Made by a program: the position numbers and the translations under genes
From: Lysobacteraceae bacterium
GTDB taxonomy: Bacteria; Pseudomonadota; Gammaproteobacteria; Xanthomonadales; Xanthomonadaceae
DNA: 64,000 bases
Reading direction: 5' to 3'
Assembly (NCBI GenBank): GCA_026005075.1
Contig: BPKJ01000003.1
Location: 1-64,000, forward strand
Part shown: one piece after another, positions 1-9,430 of the stretch
How the letters are laid out: the number at the start of each line of letters is the position of its first letter
Numbering within the stretch: position 1 is the stretch's first letter
The notes under the pieces: generated by a model
Told to the model about the DNA's origin: nothing
Seen by the model: the letters and a program-made list of their open reading frames with translations, nothing else
Databases searched by the model: none

Positions 1-57
1 CTGCGCCGATCGGCGCAGGCCTCGGGCAGAACCCCTGCAAGGGGCGGCAGGGACGGC

Positions 58-1710
58 CTAGGGGCGCTGCCAGACCGGACGGCCGTCGACCCAGGTGGCG
101 CGGACCGGGTGGCGCAGCAGCGCCGTGGGTTCGGCGCGCAACGGATCGAGGTCGAGCAGCACGAAATCCGCGCGCAGGCCCGGGCGCAAGGCACCCACCT
201 CGTTCTCGTCGAAGGCGGCCCAGGCGGCGTCCACGGTGAAGCCGCGCAGTGCCTCGAAGGCGGTCAGTTTCTCCTGCGGCATCCATCCGCCCTCGGGTTC
301 GCCGGAGGTCGACTGCCGGGTGATGGCGGCGTACAGGCCGAGCATGGGGTCGACGGATTCCACCGGAAAGTCGGAGCCCAGTGCGAGGCGCACGCCGGCA
401 TCGCGGAAGCGACGCCACGCATAGCCGCCCAGGATGCGCTCGGGGCCGACGCGCTGTTCGGCCCAGCCCATGTCCGAGGTCGCGTGGGTCGGCTGCATCG
501 AGGCGATCACCCCGAGCCGGCGGAAACGGGGCAGATCGTCCGGATCCACGATCTGCGCGTGCTCGATGCGCCAGCGGTGGTCGCTGCCCGCGCGCGCGCC
601 GAGAACCTCGGCGTACAGGTCGAGCACCCGCCGGTTGGCGGCATCACCGATGGCGTGGGTCGCCACCTGCAGGCCGCAGTCGCGCGCCTTGACCATGGCC
701 GCGCGCAGCGCGGCCATGCCGGTCACCTCCAGCCCGCGCTGGCCGGGGGCGTCGCTGTAGTCCTGTTGCAGCAGGGCCCCGCGCGAGCCCAGCGCCCCGT
801 CCGCATAGAGCTTGACCGCTGCCATGGCGAGGCGTCCGGAAGGGTGCCGGTAGGGACCCCCCTCGCGGCAGCGGGCCGCCAGCGCCTCGGCATCGCCGTC
901 GGCCATCGCGCGGATGCGCAGGGGCAGGGCGCCCTCGTCGGCCATCCGTCGCAGCAGGGCGAAGACCGTCTCGGACACTCCTGCATCGTGGACGCCGGTC
1001 AGGCCGCGCGCGACCAGGGCGGCCATGCTGCGCTCCAGCGCCTGCCGCAGGCGGGCCTCGTCCGGCGGCGGAACCAGCCGTTCCACGAGGGCCATGGCAG
1101 CGTCCACGAACACCCCGGTCGGCATGCCGCCCTGCCGCAGGATCTGCCCGCCCTCGGGCTGCCAGTCACCCTGCAGCGGGCGTTCCACCCGCGCCATGGC
1201 CGCACGGTTGGCCCAGCCGGCGTGGCCATCCACCCGCTCCAGCCAGACCGGCCGGTCCGGGAACGCCGCATCCAGCACGGCGGCGGTCGGAAAGTGCTTC
1301 TCGGGCCAGAGGTTCTGGTCCCAGCCACGGCCCAGCAGCCAGGCCCCCGCGGGCAGGTCTGCGGCGAAGGCACGCAGGCGCTCGACCACCTCCTGGGGGC
1401 TGCGCGCGCCCGACAGGTCGGCCTGCAGCAGGGACAGACCATGCCCGAGGACGTGGCCGTGCGCGTCGATCAGCCCGGGGATGACCACCGCATCCCCGGC
1501 CCGAACCTCCCGTGCCTGCGGATACGCCTTGCGAAGTGGCTCGGCGCGGCCCGTGGCGAGGATCCTGCCCTCGTCGTCAAAGACCATGGCCTCGGCGTAC
1601 GGCCGATCCGGATCCATGGTCAGGATGCGCGCTGCCTCCAGCCGGGTCAGGGCCGCGGCAGGGGCGCTCAGGACGAGGGCAAGCAGGGCGATCCGGCAAC
1701 GGTGGGGCAT
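58..1710 (-). CDS. Amidohydrolase family protein (YtcJ-like), exported
   Basis: 550 aa ORF; N-terminal signal peptide-like stretch; PGLIDAHGHVLGHG metal-binding motif, HAIGDAAN, GSDFPVE motifs typical of YtcJ-like amidohydrolases. Confidence 0.9.
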   Translation of the reverse strand: MPHRCRIALLALVLSAPAAALTRLEAARILTMDPDRPYAEAMVFDDEGRILATGRAEPLRKAYPQAREVRAGDAVVIPGLIDAHGHVLGHGLSLLQADLSGARSPQEVVERLRAFAADLPAGAWLLGRGWDQNLWPEKHFPTAAVLDAAFPDRPVWLERVDGHAGWANRAAMARVERPLQGDWQPEGGQILRQGGMPTGVFVDAAMALVERLVPPPDEARLRQALERSMAALVARGLTGVHDAGVSETVFALLRRMADEGALPLRIRAMADGDAEALAARCREGGPYRHPSGRLAMAAVKLYADGALGSRGALLQQDYSDAPGQRGLEVTGMAALRAAMVKARDCGLQVATHAIGDAANRRVLDLYAEVLGARAGSDHRWRIEHAQIVDPDDLPRFRRLGVIASMQPTHATSDMGWAEQRVGPERILGGYAWRRFRDAGVRLALGSDFPVESVDPMLGLYAAITRQSTSGEPEGGWMPQEKLTAFEALRGFTVDAAWAAFDENEVGALRPGLRADFVLLDLDPLRAEPTALLRHPVRATWVDGRPVWQRP

Positions 1711-1789
1711 GCGCGGCTCCAGTCGGCGTGGGGGGTGGCAGCATGTTCGGCCGCCGCCCGGCCGGCCGCAAGCGGGCGGGCCGGCGGGA

Positions 1790-2263
1790 TCAGGCCGCCG
1801 GCACCGGCAGGGCAGGGCCGGACTTGACCTCGCGCAGGGAGAGACTGGAGTTGATCTCCTTCACGCCTGGCAAGGCGCGCAGGACCTCGCGCGCGAAGTC
1901 GCCGAACTCCCTGAGGTCGTGGGCGACGACCTCCAGCAGGTAGTCGTACTCCCCGGTCACGTTGTGGCAGGCGATGACACGGTCGAGGTCGCGCACCGCC
2001 TGCTCGAAGCGGTCGCCGAGGTCGCGGTGGTGGTTTTCCAGCATGACGTGGACGAAGGCGGTGACCCCCCAGCCCAGCCGGAGCGGATCGAGGCGGGCGT
2101 GGTAGCCCCGGATCAGCCCCGCAGCCTCCAACGCCTTGACCCGCCGCCAGCAGGGCGAGGGGCTGAGCGCGACGCGTTCGGCGAGCTGGGCGGTGGTCAG
2201 ACGGGCGTCGGCCTGCAGGGCGAGCAGCAGAAGGCGGTCGGTGCGGTCGATGGCCTGGGGCAT
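1790..2263 (-). CDS. Lrp/AsnC family transcriptional regulator
   Basis: MPQAIDRTDRLLLLALQADARLTTAQLAERVALSPSPCWRRVKALE HTH plus Lrp ligand domain; start trimmed from ORF start 2422 to ATG at 2263. Confidence 0.92.
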   Translation of the reverse strand: MPQAIDRTDRLLLLALQADARLTTAQLAERVALSPSPCWRRVKALEAAGLIRGYHARLDPLRLGWGVTAFVHVMLENHHRDLGDRFEQAVRDLDRVIACHNVTGEYDYLLEVVAHDLREFGDFAREVLRALPGVKEINSSLSLREVKSGPALPVPAA

Positions 2264-2393
2264 GATCTTGCGCTCATGAAGGAAATAGCAGTAAAAACAT
2301 GCCCAAAAATAGCGCTGGCATGGGAAAAAAGCAAAGGCTTTCTGCGGGCAGGGCGCGAGAATGGGCAGAACGTTCCGTTGCCGGAGTCCTGCC

Positions 2394-3609
2394 ATGCCGC
2401 ATCGCCCTGCCGACTTCGCCACCGTCGCGATCCATCACGGCTACTCTCCGCAGGAGCATCAGGGTGCGCTGGTGCCGCCGATCCATGTCTCCTCCACCTT
2501 CGTCTTCCCGGATGCGGCCACCGCGGCGGGCTGCTTTGCCGGCGAGCGACCCGGCTACATCTACTCGCGGATCGCCAACCCCACCGTCGATCTGGTCGAG
2601 CAGCGGGTGGCGCGGCTCGAGCAGGCCGAGGCGGCGGTGGCCTTCGCCTCGGGCATGGGGGCGATCACCTCGACCCTGTGGACGCTGCTCTCGCCGGGGG
2701 ACGAGGTGCTGGTGGACACCACGGTCTACGGCTGCACGTTCGCCTTCCTGCATCATGGGCTGGAGCGTTTCGGGGTGCGTGTCCGGCACGTGGACATGAC
2801 CCGGCTCGAGGTCCTGGCGCGGGCCTTCTCGCCGGCGACGCGGATGGTCTACTTCGAGACTCCGGCCAACCCCAACATGCGCCTGGTGGACATCGCCGGC
2901 GTGGCCGCGCTGGCCCGGCGCCACGGCGCGCGGGTGGTGGTCGACAACACCTACTGCAGCCCCTGGCTGCAGCGGCCGCTGACCCTGGGCGCGGACATCG
3001 TGCTGCACTCGGCGACCAAGTACCTCGGCGGGCACGGCGACCTCACCGCGGGCGTGGTCGCCACCTCGGCCGAACTGGCGCGGCGGATCCGCATGGAGGG
3101 CCTCAAGGACCTGACCGGCGCGGCGCTCGGGCCGCACGAGGCCCACGGCATCCTGCGCGGCCTCAAGACGCTGCACCTGCGCATGGAGCGGCATTGCGAC
3201 AACGCCGAGGCCATTGCCGCATGGCTGGAGCGGCACCCCGCGGTGGCCAGCGTGGCCTACCCGGGCCTCGTCCGGCACCCGCAGCACGATCTCGCCCGTC
3301 GGCAGATGGACCGCTTCGGCGGCATGCTGGCCTTCGAACTCGAGGGCGGCGTGGAGGCCGGGCGCCGGTTCATGGATGCGCTGGAGCTGATCGCGCGGGC
3401 GGTGAGCCTCGGCGACGCCGAGACCCTGGCCCAGCACCCGGCCTCGATGACCCACTCCACCTACACGCCCGAGCAGCGGGCGGCGCACGGGATCAGCGAG
3501 GGCCTGATCCGGCTCTCGGCCGGTCTCGAGCACATCGACGACCTGCTTGGCCGACCTCGCGCAGGCGCTGGATTTCGCCGCCGGCCGCCGCACGGTGCAG
3601 GCGGCCTGA
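2394..3609 (+). CDS. PLP-dependent methionine gamma-lyase / cystathionine gamma-synthase family (mdeA/megL-like), apparent 1-nt frameshift near 3547-3550
   Basis: Cys/Met metabolism PLP enzyme motifs (YSRIANPTVDLVEQRVARLE, SATKYLGGHGDLTAGV, SVSLGDAETL-like); reading frame shifts after EHIDDLL; alternate frame gives ADLAQALDFAAGRRTVQAA* ending at 3609. Confidence 0.88.
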
Positions 3610-3615
3610 GCGGGA

Positions 3616-3873
3616 TCAGGACTCCGGGCGCTCGGGCAGCGAGACCGAGATGTCGAGCACGTCGTGCTCGCCGTCCTTGACCAGATCCACCTTGACCGCG
3701 TCGGCATCGACGTGCACGTACTTGGTGATCAGCGCCAGAAGTTCGCGCTGCAGCTCGGGGAGGTAGTCCGGACCGCCGCGCGTGCTGCGCTCCTGGGCGA
3801 CGATGATGCGCAGCCGCTCCTTGGCGATGGAGGCGGTGTTCCTGCGCGCACGGAGGAAATCGAACAGGGCCAT
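3616..3873 (-). CDS. minE: Cell division topological specificity factor MinE
   Basis: [50 protein letters not shown]. Confidence 0.97.
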   Translation of the reverse strand: MALFDFLRARRNTASIAKERLRIIVAQERSTRGGPDYLPELQRELLALITKYVHVDADAVKVDLVKDGEHDVLDISVSLPERPES

Positions 3874-3874
3874 C

Positions 3875-4684
3875 TCAACCCCCGAACAGCCGGGACAGCA
3901 GGCCCTTCTTCTCGGCCTGCGTGAAGCGCATCGGGCGTTCCTCGCCGAGCAGCCGCGCCACCGCATCCTGGTAGGCCTGGCCGGCCTGCGATGCGGCGTC
4001 GAGCACCACTGGCTCGCCCTTGTTGGAGGCGTTGAGCACGTCGGCGGATTCGGGGATCACGCCCAGCGTCTTGAGGCCGAGCACCTCCTCGACGTCGGCG
4101 ATGGAAAGCATCTCCCCGGCCTCGACCCGGCGGGGGCTGTAGCGGGTGAGCAGCAGGTGCTCGGTGACCCGCTTGCCCTGCTCGGCATGCCGGGTCTTGG
4201 AGGCCAGCAGGCCGAGGATGCGGTCCGAGTCACGCACCGAGGACACCTCCGGGTTGACCACCACGATCGCCCGGTCGGCGAAGTACATGGCAAGGAAGGC
4301 GCCCTTCTCGATGCCGGCCGGCGAGTCGCAGACGATGTAGTCGAATCCGTCCTCGGCCAGGTCCTTCAGCACCTTCTCCACGCCCTCCATGGTCAGGGCG
4401 TCCTTGTCGCGGGTCTGGGAGGCGGCAAGGATGTGCAGGTTCTCGATGCGCTTGTCACGGATCAGCGCCTGCTTGAGCGAGGCCTCGCCCTGGATGACGT
4501 TGACGAAGTCGTAGACCACGCGCCGCTCGCAGCCCATGATCAGGTCCAGGTTGCGCAGGCCGACGTCGAAATCGATCACCGCGACCTTGTGGCCGCGCAT
4601 GGCGAGCCCGCAGGCGATGGATGCGCTGGTGGTGGTCTTGCCGACCCCGCCCTTGCCGGAAGTGACGACGATGATTTCAGCCAA
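3875..4684 (-). CDS. minD: Septum site-determining protein MinD
   Basis: [28 protein letters not shown] deviant Walker A; C-terminal amphipathic helix [11 protein letters not shown]. Confidence 0.98.
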   Translation of the reverse strand: MAEIIVVTSGKGGVGKTTTSASIACGLAMRGHKVAVIDFDVGLRNLDLIMGCERRVVYDFVNVIQGEASLKQALIRDKRIENLHILAASQTRDKDALTMEGVEKVLKDLAEDGFDYIVCDSPAGIEKGAFLAMYFADRAIVVVNPEVSSVRDSDRILGLLASKTRHAEQGKRVTEHLLLTRYSPRRVEAGEMLSIADVEEVLGLKTLGVIPESADVLNASNKGEPVVLDAASQAGQAYQDAVARLLGEERPMRFTQAEKKGLLSRLFGG

Positions 4685-4726
4685 GGATCGGTTCTCCAGA
4701 GAGATCGTGGTGTCGGGTAGGCCGGA

Positions 4727-5467
4727 TCAGGGCATCGCGGCCAGGTGAAGCTTGCCATCCTCGAGCCATGCCTGGACCGGACGGCCACGGAGCTCGGCCG
4801 GAAGGTCGTCGAGCACCCGGTAGACGCCGGCGATGGCGACCAGCTCGGCATGGAACTCGCGGCAGAAGATGCGCGCCTTGTCGTTGCCCTGGGCCCCGGC
4901 CAGCGCGCGCCCCCGCAGCGCACCATACACGTGAATCGAGCCGTCGGCGATGACCTCGGCGCCGGCGCTGACCGCCGCGCAGATGGTGAGGTCGCCGCCG
5001 CGGGCGTAATGCTGCTGGCCGGAGCGCAGGGGCTGGGTCAGCAGCGCCGGAGCGCTGCCGGGTTCGGCGGGCGGCTCGGCGGCCCTGGCAGGCGGCGGGG
5101 CGGGTTCGGGCGTCGGGTCCGCGGTCTCGTAGCGGGCACGGAACTTGGCCAGCAGCGGCAGGTCGAGGGCGACCGCAAGCTGCTCGATCTCGCGGGTGCC
5201 GAACCCCAGGGCGACCGGGTAGACGCCCGCGCCGCGCAGTCCGTCGAGGAGCTCGCGCATGGGGCCCGGCTCGGGGCAGCGGCTGAGCGAGCCGACGTCC
5301 ACCACCACCGGCGCACGGGCGAACAGCCGCGGCGCACGCTCGACGCGCTCGCGCATCTCCGTCACCAGCGCCGGGACGTCCCAGACCCGGATGCGGAGGT
5401 TGGCGATGCCAACCTGGCCGATCTTGAGCTCGCCGGCCTGCTCGAGGCCTTCCTGGGTTCCTGCCAT
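4727..5467 (-). CDS. minC: Septum site-determining protein MinC
   Basis: C-terminal HxxLRSGQQHYARGGDLTICAAVSAGAEVIADGSIHVYGALRGRALAG motif; adjacent to minD. Confidence 0.96.
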   Translation of the reverse strand: MAGTQEGLEQAGELKIGQVGIANLRIRVWDVPALVTEMRERVERAPRLFARAPVVVDVGSLSRCPEPGPMRELLDGLRGAGVYPVALGFGTREIEQLAVALDLPLLAKFRARYETADPTPEPAPPPARAAEPPAEPGSAPALLTQPLRSGQQHYARGGDLTICAAVSAGAEVIADGSIHVYGALRGRALAGAQGNDKARIFCREFHAELVAIAGVYRVLDDLPAELRGRPVQAWLEDGKLHLAAMP

Positions 5468-5470
5468 GCC

Positions 5471-6074
5471 TCAGGTCCCGGTGGCGAGGCGGGGGGGGCG
5501 CGGAGGGGAGCCTGCGGCTGCGCAGCCAGTCGAGGTCGGGCAGGCCGCCGCGTTCGAGGTAGGTCTGGCGCACCCAGGCATGGCTGCACAAGGCCTTGGC
5601 CAGCAGCGAGACCCGCCGGCCGACGCCCGGCATGATCTGCTGGCCCACTTCCTGGAAGCCGTAGGTGCCATGGAACAGTACCGCGACGTCGTTGCGCGGC
5701 TCGAGAAAGACCTCGCAGGTCAGCAGCGGCACGCGGACCTCGGCGTAGCTGTTGACGTCGGCGTAGAAGGCGCGCCCGACGCCGATGCCGCGGCGCGGGC
5801 TGGCGATCACGATGCGGTCGATGTACAGGAACTCCGGGTAGCGCTCCCGGAACCAGAGGAAGTTGGGACTGGAATGGGGGTCGCGGGCGTCGAAGGCGAT
5901 CAGGAATCCGGCCACCAGGCCATCGACCTCCGCGACCCTGAAATAGCTCGCATGCTGGTAGAAGCGGGCCAGCCCGGCCCGATCCAGCGGCAGGATGTCG
6001 ATGCCCGCCGCATTGTTGAGCGCGAGGACCGGGTCGAGATCCGTCTCGGTCACGTCGCGGATGGTGATCGGCAT
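5471..6074 (-). CDS. GNAT family N-acetyltransferase, apparent homopolymer frameshift near C-terminus
   Basis: MPITIRDVTETDLDPVLALNNA... GNAT fold motifs (RIVIASPRRGIGVGRAFY); uncorrected frame runs through minC to 4677; dropping one base from G8 run 5491-5498 gives APPRLATGT* stop at 5471. Confidence 0.8.
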
Positions 6075-6201
6075 TCCCTGTCTCCGTGCGCCTGTCGCCA
6101 ACGGGCCCTCCCGGGGCCGGCGCGGATTATCGCACGAAGCCCCGTGCCGGCATGACCTTCGGCGCAGGTGACCGGGCTTGTCCCGCCACTACACTGGCGC
6201 C

Positions 6202-7383
6202 ATGAACTGGGCACGCATCCGACCGTCGCTGCTACTGAGCCTCGCTGGCTCGTTCACCTGGCTCTGCGTCGGCCTCCCGCTGCTGTGGGAGGTGGCCCTT
6301 CCCGCCGCGGAGGACGGGCTCGGGGCGGGGAGGATGCTGGGCTGGGGCGTGAGCCATGCCGTCTTCGGCGGCGCCTTCGTGTTTCTCTCCCTGCGCCTCG
6401 GGCGGCCCGTGCGCACCGGGCTCGATCGGGCGGCGCTGGCCCTCTTGACCGCAAGTGCGCTGGGGGTCAGCCACTTCAGCCAGAGCGGGCTGGGCGGGAT
6501 CCTGCTGATGGTGGTCGCGGGGGTGCTGCCCTGGGTGCTCGCCGTGCGCTCCGGTATTGCGTGGATGCTGCTGCAGCACGCCGCACTGGTGCCGGTGTTC
6601 GCGCTCGGTCAGACCTTTCCGTGGTGGGGGGCGCTGTTCCAGGCCCTCCTGTACGTGGGCTATTCGAGCTTTGTCTTCGTCACCAGCCTGGTGGCGCGCC
6701 AGCAGGCCCGCGACGGCGATGCCCTGCGCCGGCTCAATGCCGAGCTGCGCGCGACCCGCGTGCTGCTCGCCGAGAGCTCGCGGGCCAACGAGCGCGTGCG
6801 CATCGCCCGCGAGCTGCACGACCTGCTCGGCCATCACCTGACCGCACTCAGTCTCAATCTCGAGGTCGCCAGCCATCTGGCCTCCGGACGGGCGCGGGAG
6901 CTCGTCAGCCAGGCCCAGTCCCTGGCCCGCCTGCTGCTCGCCGACGTGCGCGAGGCGGTCAGCCAGCTGCGCGACCGCGACGGCGTGGATGTGGCGGGCG
7001 CGCTGCGGGCCCTGGTCGAGGGGCTCCCCGGCATGGAGGTGGAACTGATCGTGCCGGAGACGCTCGCGGCGACCGATCCGGACCGCGCGCAGATCCTGCT
7101 GCGCTGCGCCCAGGAGGCGGTGACCAACACCGTCCGCCACGCGGCGGCCCGACGGCTGCGCCTGGAGGTGCGCCCCGAGCCCGGCGGACTGCGCCTGCAG
7201 GCGCGCGATGACGGTCGGGGCTGCGAGGCCGTGCAGGTCGGCAACGGCTTGCGCGGGATGCAGGAGCGGCTGCAGGATCGCGGCGGCTGGCTGCGTTTCG
7301 AGACGGCGCCGGGGCGCGGCTTCCAGCTCGAGGCCTGGCTGCCGGATGCCGAGGCGGACCGACGAGAGGAGAGGAAACGGTGA
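6202..7383 (+). CDS. Sensor histidine kinase, NarL/DesK-type (HisKA_3)
   Basis: Multi-TM N-terminus; ERVRIARELHDLLGHHLTALSLNLEVA; AVTNTVRHAAARRL; DDGRGC..GNGLRGMQERL. Confidence 0.93.
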   Translation: MNWARIRPSLLLSLAGSFTWLCVGLPLLWEVALPAAEDGLGAGRMLGWGVSHAVFGGAFVFLSLRLGRPVRTGLDRAALALLTASALGVSHFSQSGLGGILLMVVAGVLPWVLAVRSGIAWMLLQHAALVPVFALGQTFPWWGALFQALLYVGYSSFVFVTSLVARQQARDGDALRRLNAELRATRVLLAESSRANERVRIARELHDLLGHHLTALSLNLEVASHLASGRARELVSQAQSLARLLLADVREAVSQLRDRDGVDVAGALRALVEGLPGMEVELIVPETLAATDPDRAQILLRCAQEAVTNTVRHAAARRLRLEVRPEPGGLRLQARDDGRGCEAVQVGNGLRGMQERLQDRGGWLRFETAPGRGFQLEAWLPDAEADRREERKR

Positions 7384-8033
7384 GCGATGCCCCGATCCGG
7401 GTCCTGCTGGTGGACGACCAGACGCTGGTGCGACAGGGGATCCGCTCCCTGCTCGAGCTGTCCGACCGGATCCGCGTGGTGGGTGAGGCGGCAGACGGGC
7501 GCCAGGCGGTGGAGCAGATCCCCACGCTGCAGCCGGACGTGGTGCTGATGGACATGCGCATGCCGGTCATGAACGGGCTCGAGGCCCTGGAGTGGCTGGC
7601 CGCCCGCGAGGCCCTGCCGCCGACCATCATCCTCACCACCTTCGACGACGACGAGCTCGTGCTGGCCGGCATCCGTGCCGGCGCCCGGGGTTACCTGCTC
7701 AAGGACGTCTCGCTCGAGCAGCTGGTCGAGGCCATCTGCACGGTCGCTTCCGGGGGCACGCTGGTGCAGCCCGCGCTGACCCAGCGTCTGCTCACCGGCC
7801 TCGGTGGGCTGCGCAACGCGTTCAGCAGCCTCGACCAGCCGGATCCGCTGACCGAGCGCGAGACCGAGATCCTGCGGTTGATGGCCGGTGGCTACAGCAA
7901 CCGGGAGATCGCAGGCTCGCTGGGCGTGGCCGAGGGGACGGTCAAGAACCACGTCTCCAGCATCCTCTCCAAGCTCGGTGTCCGCGACCGCACGCGGGCC
8001 GTGCTGCGTGCCTTCGAGCTGCGTCTGATCTGA
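7380..8033 (+). CDS. LuxR/NarL-family response regulator
   Basis: VLLVDDQTLVRQGIRSLLE receiver; LTERETEILRLMAGGYSNREIAGSLGVAEGTVKNHVSSILSKLGVRDRTRAVL HTH; GTG start overlaps kinase stop. Confidence 0.95.
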   Translation: MSDAPIRVLLVDDQTLVRQGIRSLLELSDRIRVVGEAADGRQAVEQIPTLQPDVVLMDMRMPVMNGLEALEWLAAREALPPTIILTTFDDDELVLAGIRAGARGYLLKDVSLEQLVEAICTVASGGTLVQPALTQRLLTGLGGLRNAFSSLDQPDPLTERETEILRLMAGGYSNREIAGSLGVAEGTVKNHVSSILSKLGVRDRTRAVLRAFELRLI

Positions 8034-8035
8034 GC

Positions 8036-8053
8036 CCGTGACGCCGTTCACGG
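8036..8053. promoter_or_regulatory. CRP/Clp-like palindrome CCGTGA-N6-TCACGG
   Basis: Perfect 6-bp inverted arms with GTGA-N6-TCAC core in intergenic region after response regulator. Confidence 0.3.
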
Positions 8054-8211
8054 AGTACGGGCGCCGCCGCGGCTGTGGCGAGGGCGGCCGCACCTGCTAG
8101 CATAGCCCCTTCCCGGCCCGGGGCCGTGGCGCTGGTGCGCCTTCCGGGTCAGGCCGCAACCCGCCTCCCGCCGGTATCGCGAGGAGGCCGTCACCGCCCG
8201 TGGAGCCCTGA

Positions 8212-9375
8212 ATGTACCGTCTGTTCGAGTTGCTGATTTCGATCCTGATCGTCCTCGTCCTGTTCGTGGTGGTGGGCCTGTTCCTGCCCAGCGACCGCGT
8301 GTTCCAGCACACGGTGGAGACGAACTACCCCGTGCGCATGGCCTACGACCTGATGAACGGGTTCAGGCGCTTCCCCGAGTGGTACCCCCTGCGCGCGCAC
8401 GATCCCGACGTGCAGTTCTCGGTCGCCGGTCCCGAGCGTGGTGAGGGCGCCAAGCTCTACTACACCTCGCTGCGCGAGGAGATCGGCAGCGGCTCGTTCG
8501 AGATCGTCCACAGCGTCGACAACGAGCTCATCGAATACGCCATCGAGTCGCCGGCCATGGGCGTGAACAAGCGCGCCGTGGTCGAGTTCGAGCCCAAGGG
8601 CAAGACCGTGCAGATCACCTGGACCTACACGGTCGACTACGGCTGGGACCTGCTCGGCCGCTACGCCGGCCTGTACGTGAACCGGACCGTGGGCGACGAC
8701 GTGAAGGCGGCACTGGGCAACGTGGTCGCGCTGCTGGCGACCATGCCGCGCTTCGACTACAGCAACATCGAGGTGGCCCGCGAGGAGATCGCCCCGCAGC
8801 ACATCCTGTTCGCCTCCCGCAAGGCCAAGCGCAACATCACCGCGGTGGAGGATGCCATGGTCAAGGCCATCGCCGAGCTGCGCGGGGCGCTCAAGGCGAA
8901 CCGTTTGGAGGAGGCCGGCCCGGTCCGGCTGATCACCACCAACTTCGGTGGCGAGTTCTACGAGTTCGACGTGGCCATCCCCTTCAAGGAGCCGGCCAAC
9001 GCCACCTTCATCGATCCGGCCGAGGAGGCCGCCCGGCGCGCGGCCGAGCACGCCGAGGCCGTGGCCCGCGCCGAGGCGGCGGGCGAGCCCGCGCCGCAGC
9101 CGCCGGCCGAGCCCGAGCCGACCGCGCTGCCGCTGCTGGCGGGGCTGAAGCTGCCCCAGGGCATCCAGCAGGGGGTGAGCTACGGCGGCAAGGTGCTGAC
9201 CACGCACTACGAGGGGCACCCGGCCGCGCTGCCGCTGCTGCGTGACCAGCTCCGCGCCTACGCCGCGACCCATGGCTATGAGGTGCAGGACCGGGCCTTC
9301 GAGGAGTATCTGACCGACATCGAGTCGACCTCGGCCGAGGAGGCGAAATTCAAGGTCTACTGGCCGATCCGCTAG
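8212..9375 (+). CDS. SRPBCC-type + GyrI-like domain protein, membrane-anchored
   Basis: N-terminal TM helix; VETNYPVRMAYDLMNGFRRFPEWYPL; C-terminal effector-binding-like region interrupted by Ala/Glu/Pro-rich insert. Confidence 0.7.
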   Translation: MYRLFELLISILIVLVLFVVVGLFLPSDRVFQHTVETNYPVRMAYDLMNGFRRFPEWYPLRAHDPDVQFSVAGPERGEGAKLYYTSLREEIGSGSFEIVHSVDNELIEYAIESPAMGVNKRAVVEFEPKGKTVQITWTYTVDYGWDLLGRYAGLYVNRTVGDDVKAALGNVVALLATMPRFDYSNIEVAREEIAPQHILFASRKAKRNITAVEDAMVKAIAELRGALKANRLEEAGPVRLITTNFGGEFYEFDVAIPFKEPANATFIDPAEEAARRAAEHAEAVARAEAAGEPAPQPPAEPEPTALPLLAGLKLPQGIQQGVSYGGKVLTTHYEGHPAALPLLRDQLRAYAATHGYEVQDRAFEEYLTDIESTSAEEAKFKVYWPIR

Positions 9376-9394
9376 GACCGCAGGTCAGCCTTCG

Positions 9395-9430
9395 CGAACT
9401 GGCCCGCCCCGCGCGGGCCAGTTCGTTTCT
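9395..9430 (+). terminator. Candidate intrinsic terminator
   Basis: CGAACTGGCCCG ... CGGGCCAGTTCG perfect inverted repeat followed by short T-rich tail (TTTCT). Confidence 0.6.

Noticed and set aside
109-1827. 572 aa ORF antisense to the amidohydrolase
   Set aside because: Mirror frame of a clear coding gene; composition (Gly/Arg/His-rich) typical of antisense in high-GC DNA.
2299-2799. 166 aa ORF starting in the mdeA intergenic region
   Set aside because: Out-of-frame with the enzyme gene; Arg/Ser/Pro-rich shadow frame.
914-3766. 950 aa plus-strand ORF
   Set aside because: Arg/Pro/Ala-rich high-GC shadow frame spanning antisense amidohydrolase and out-of-frame mdeA-like gene; no domain logic.
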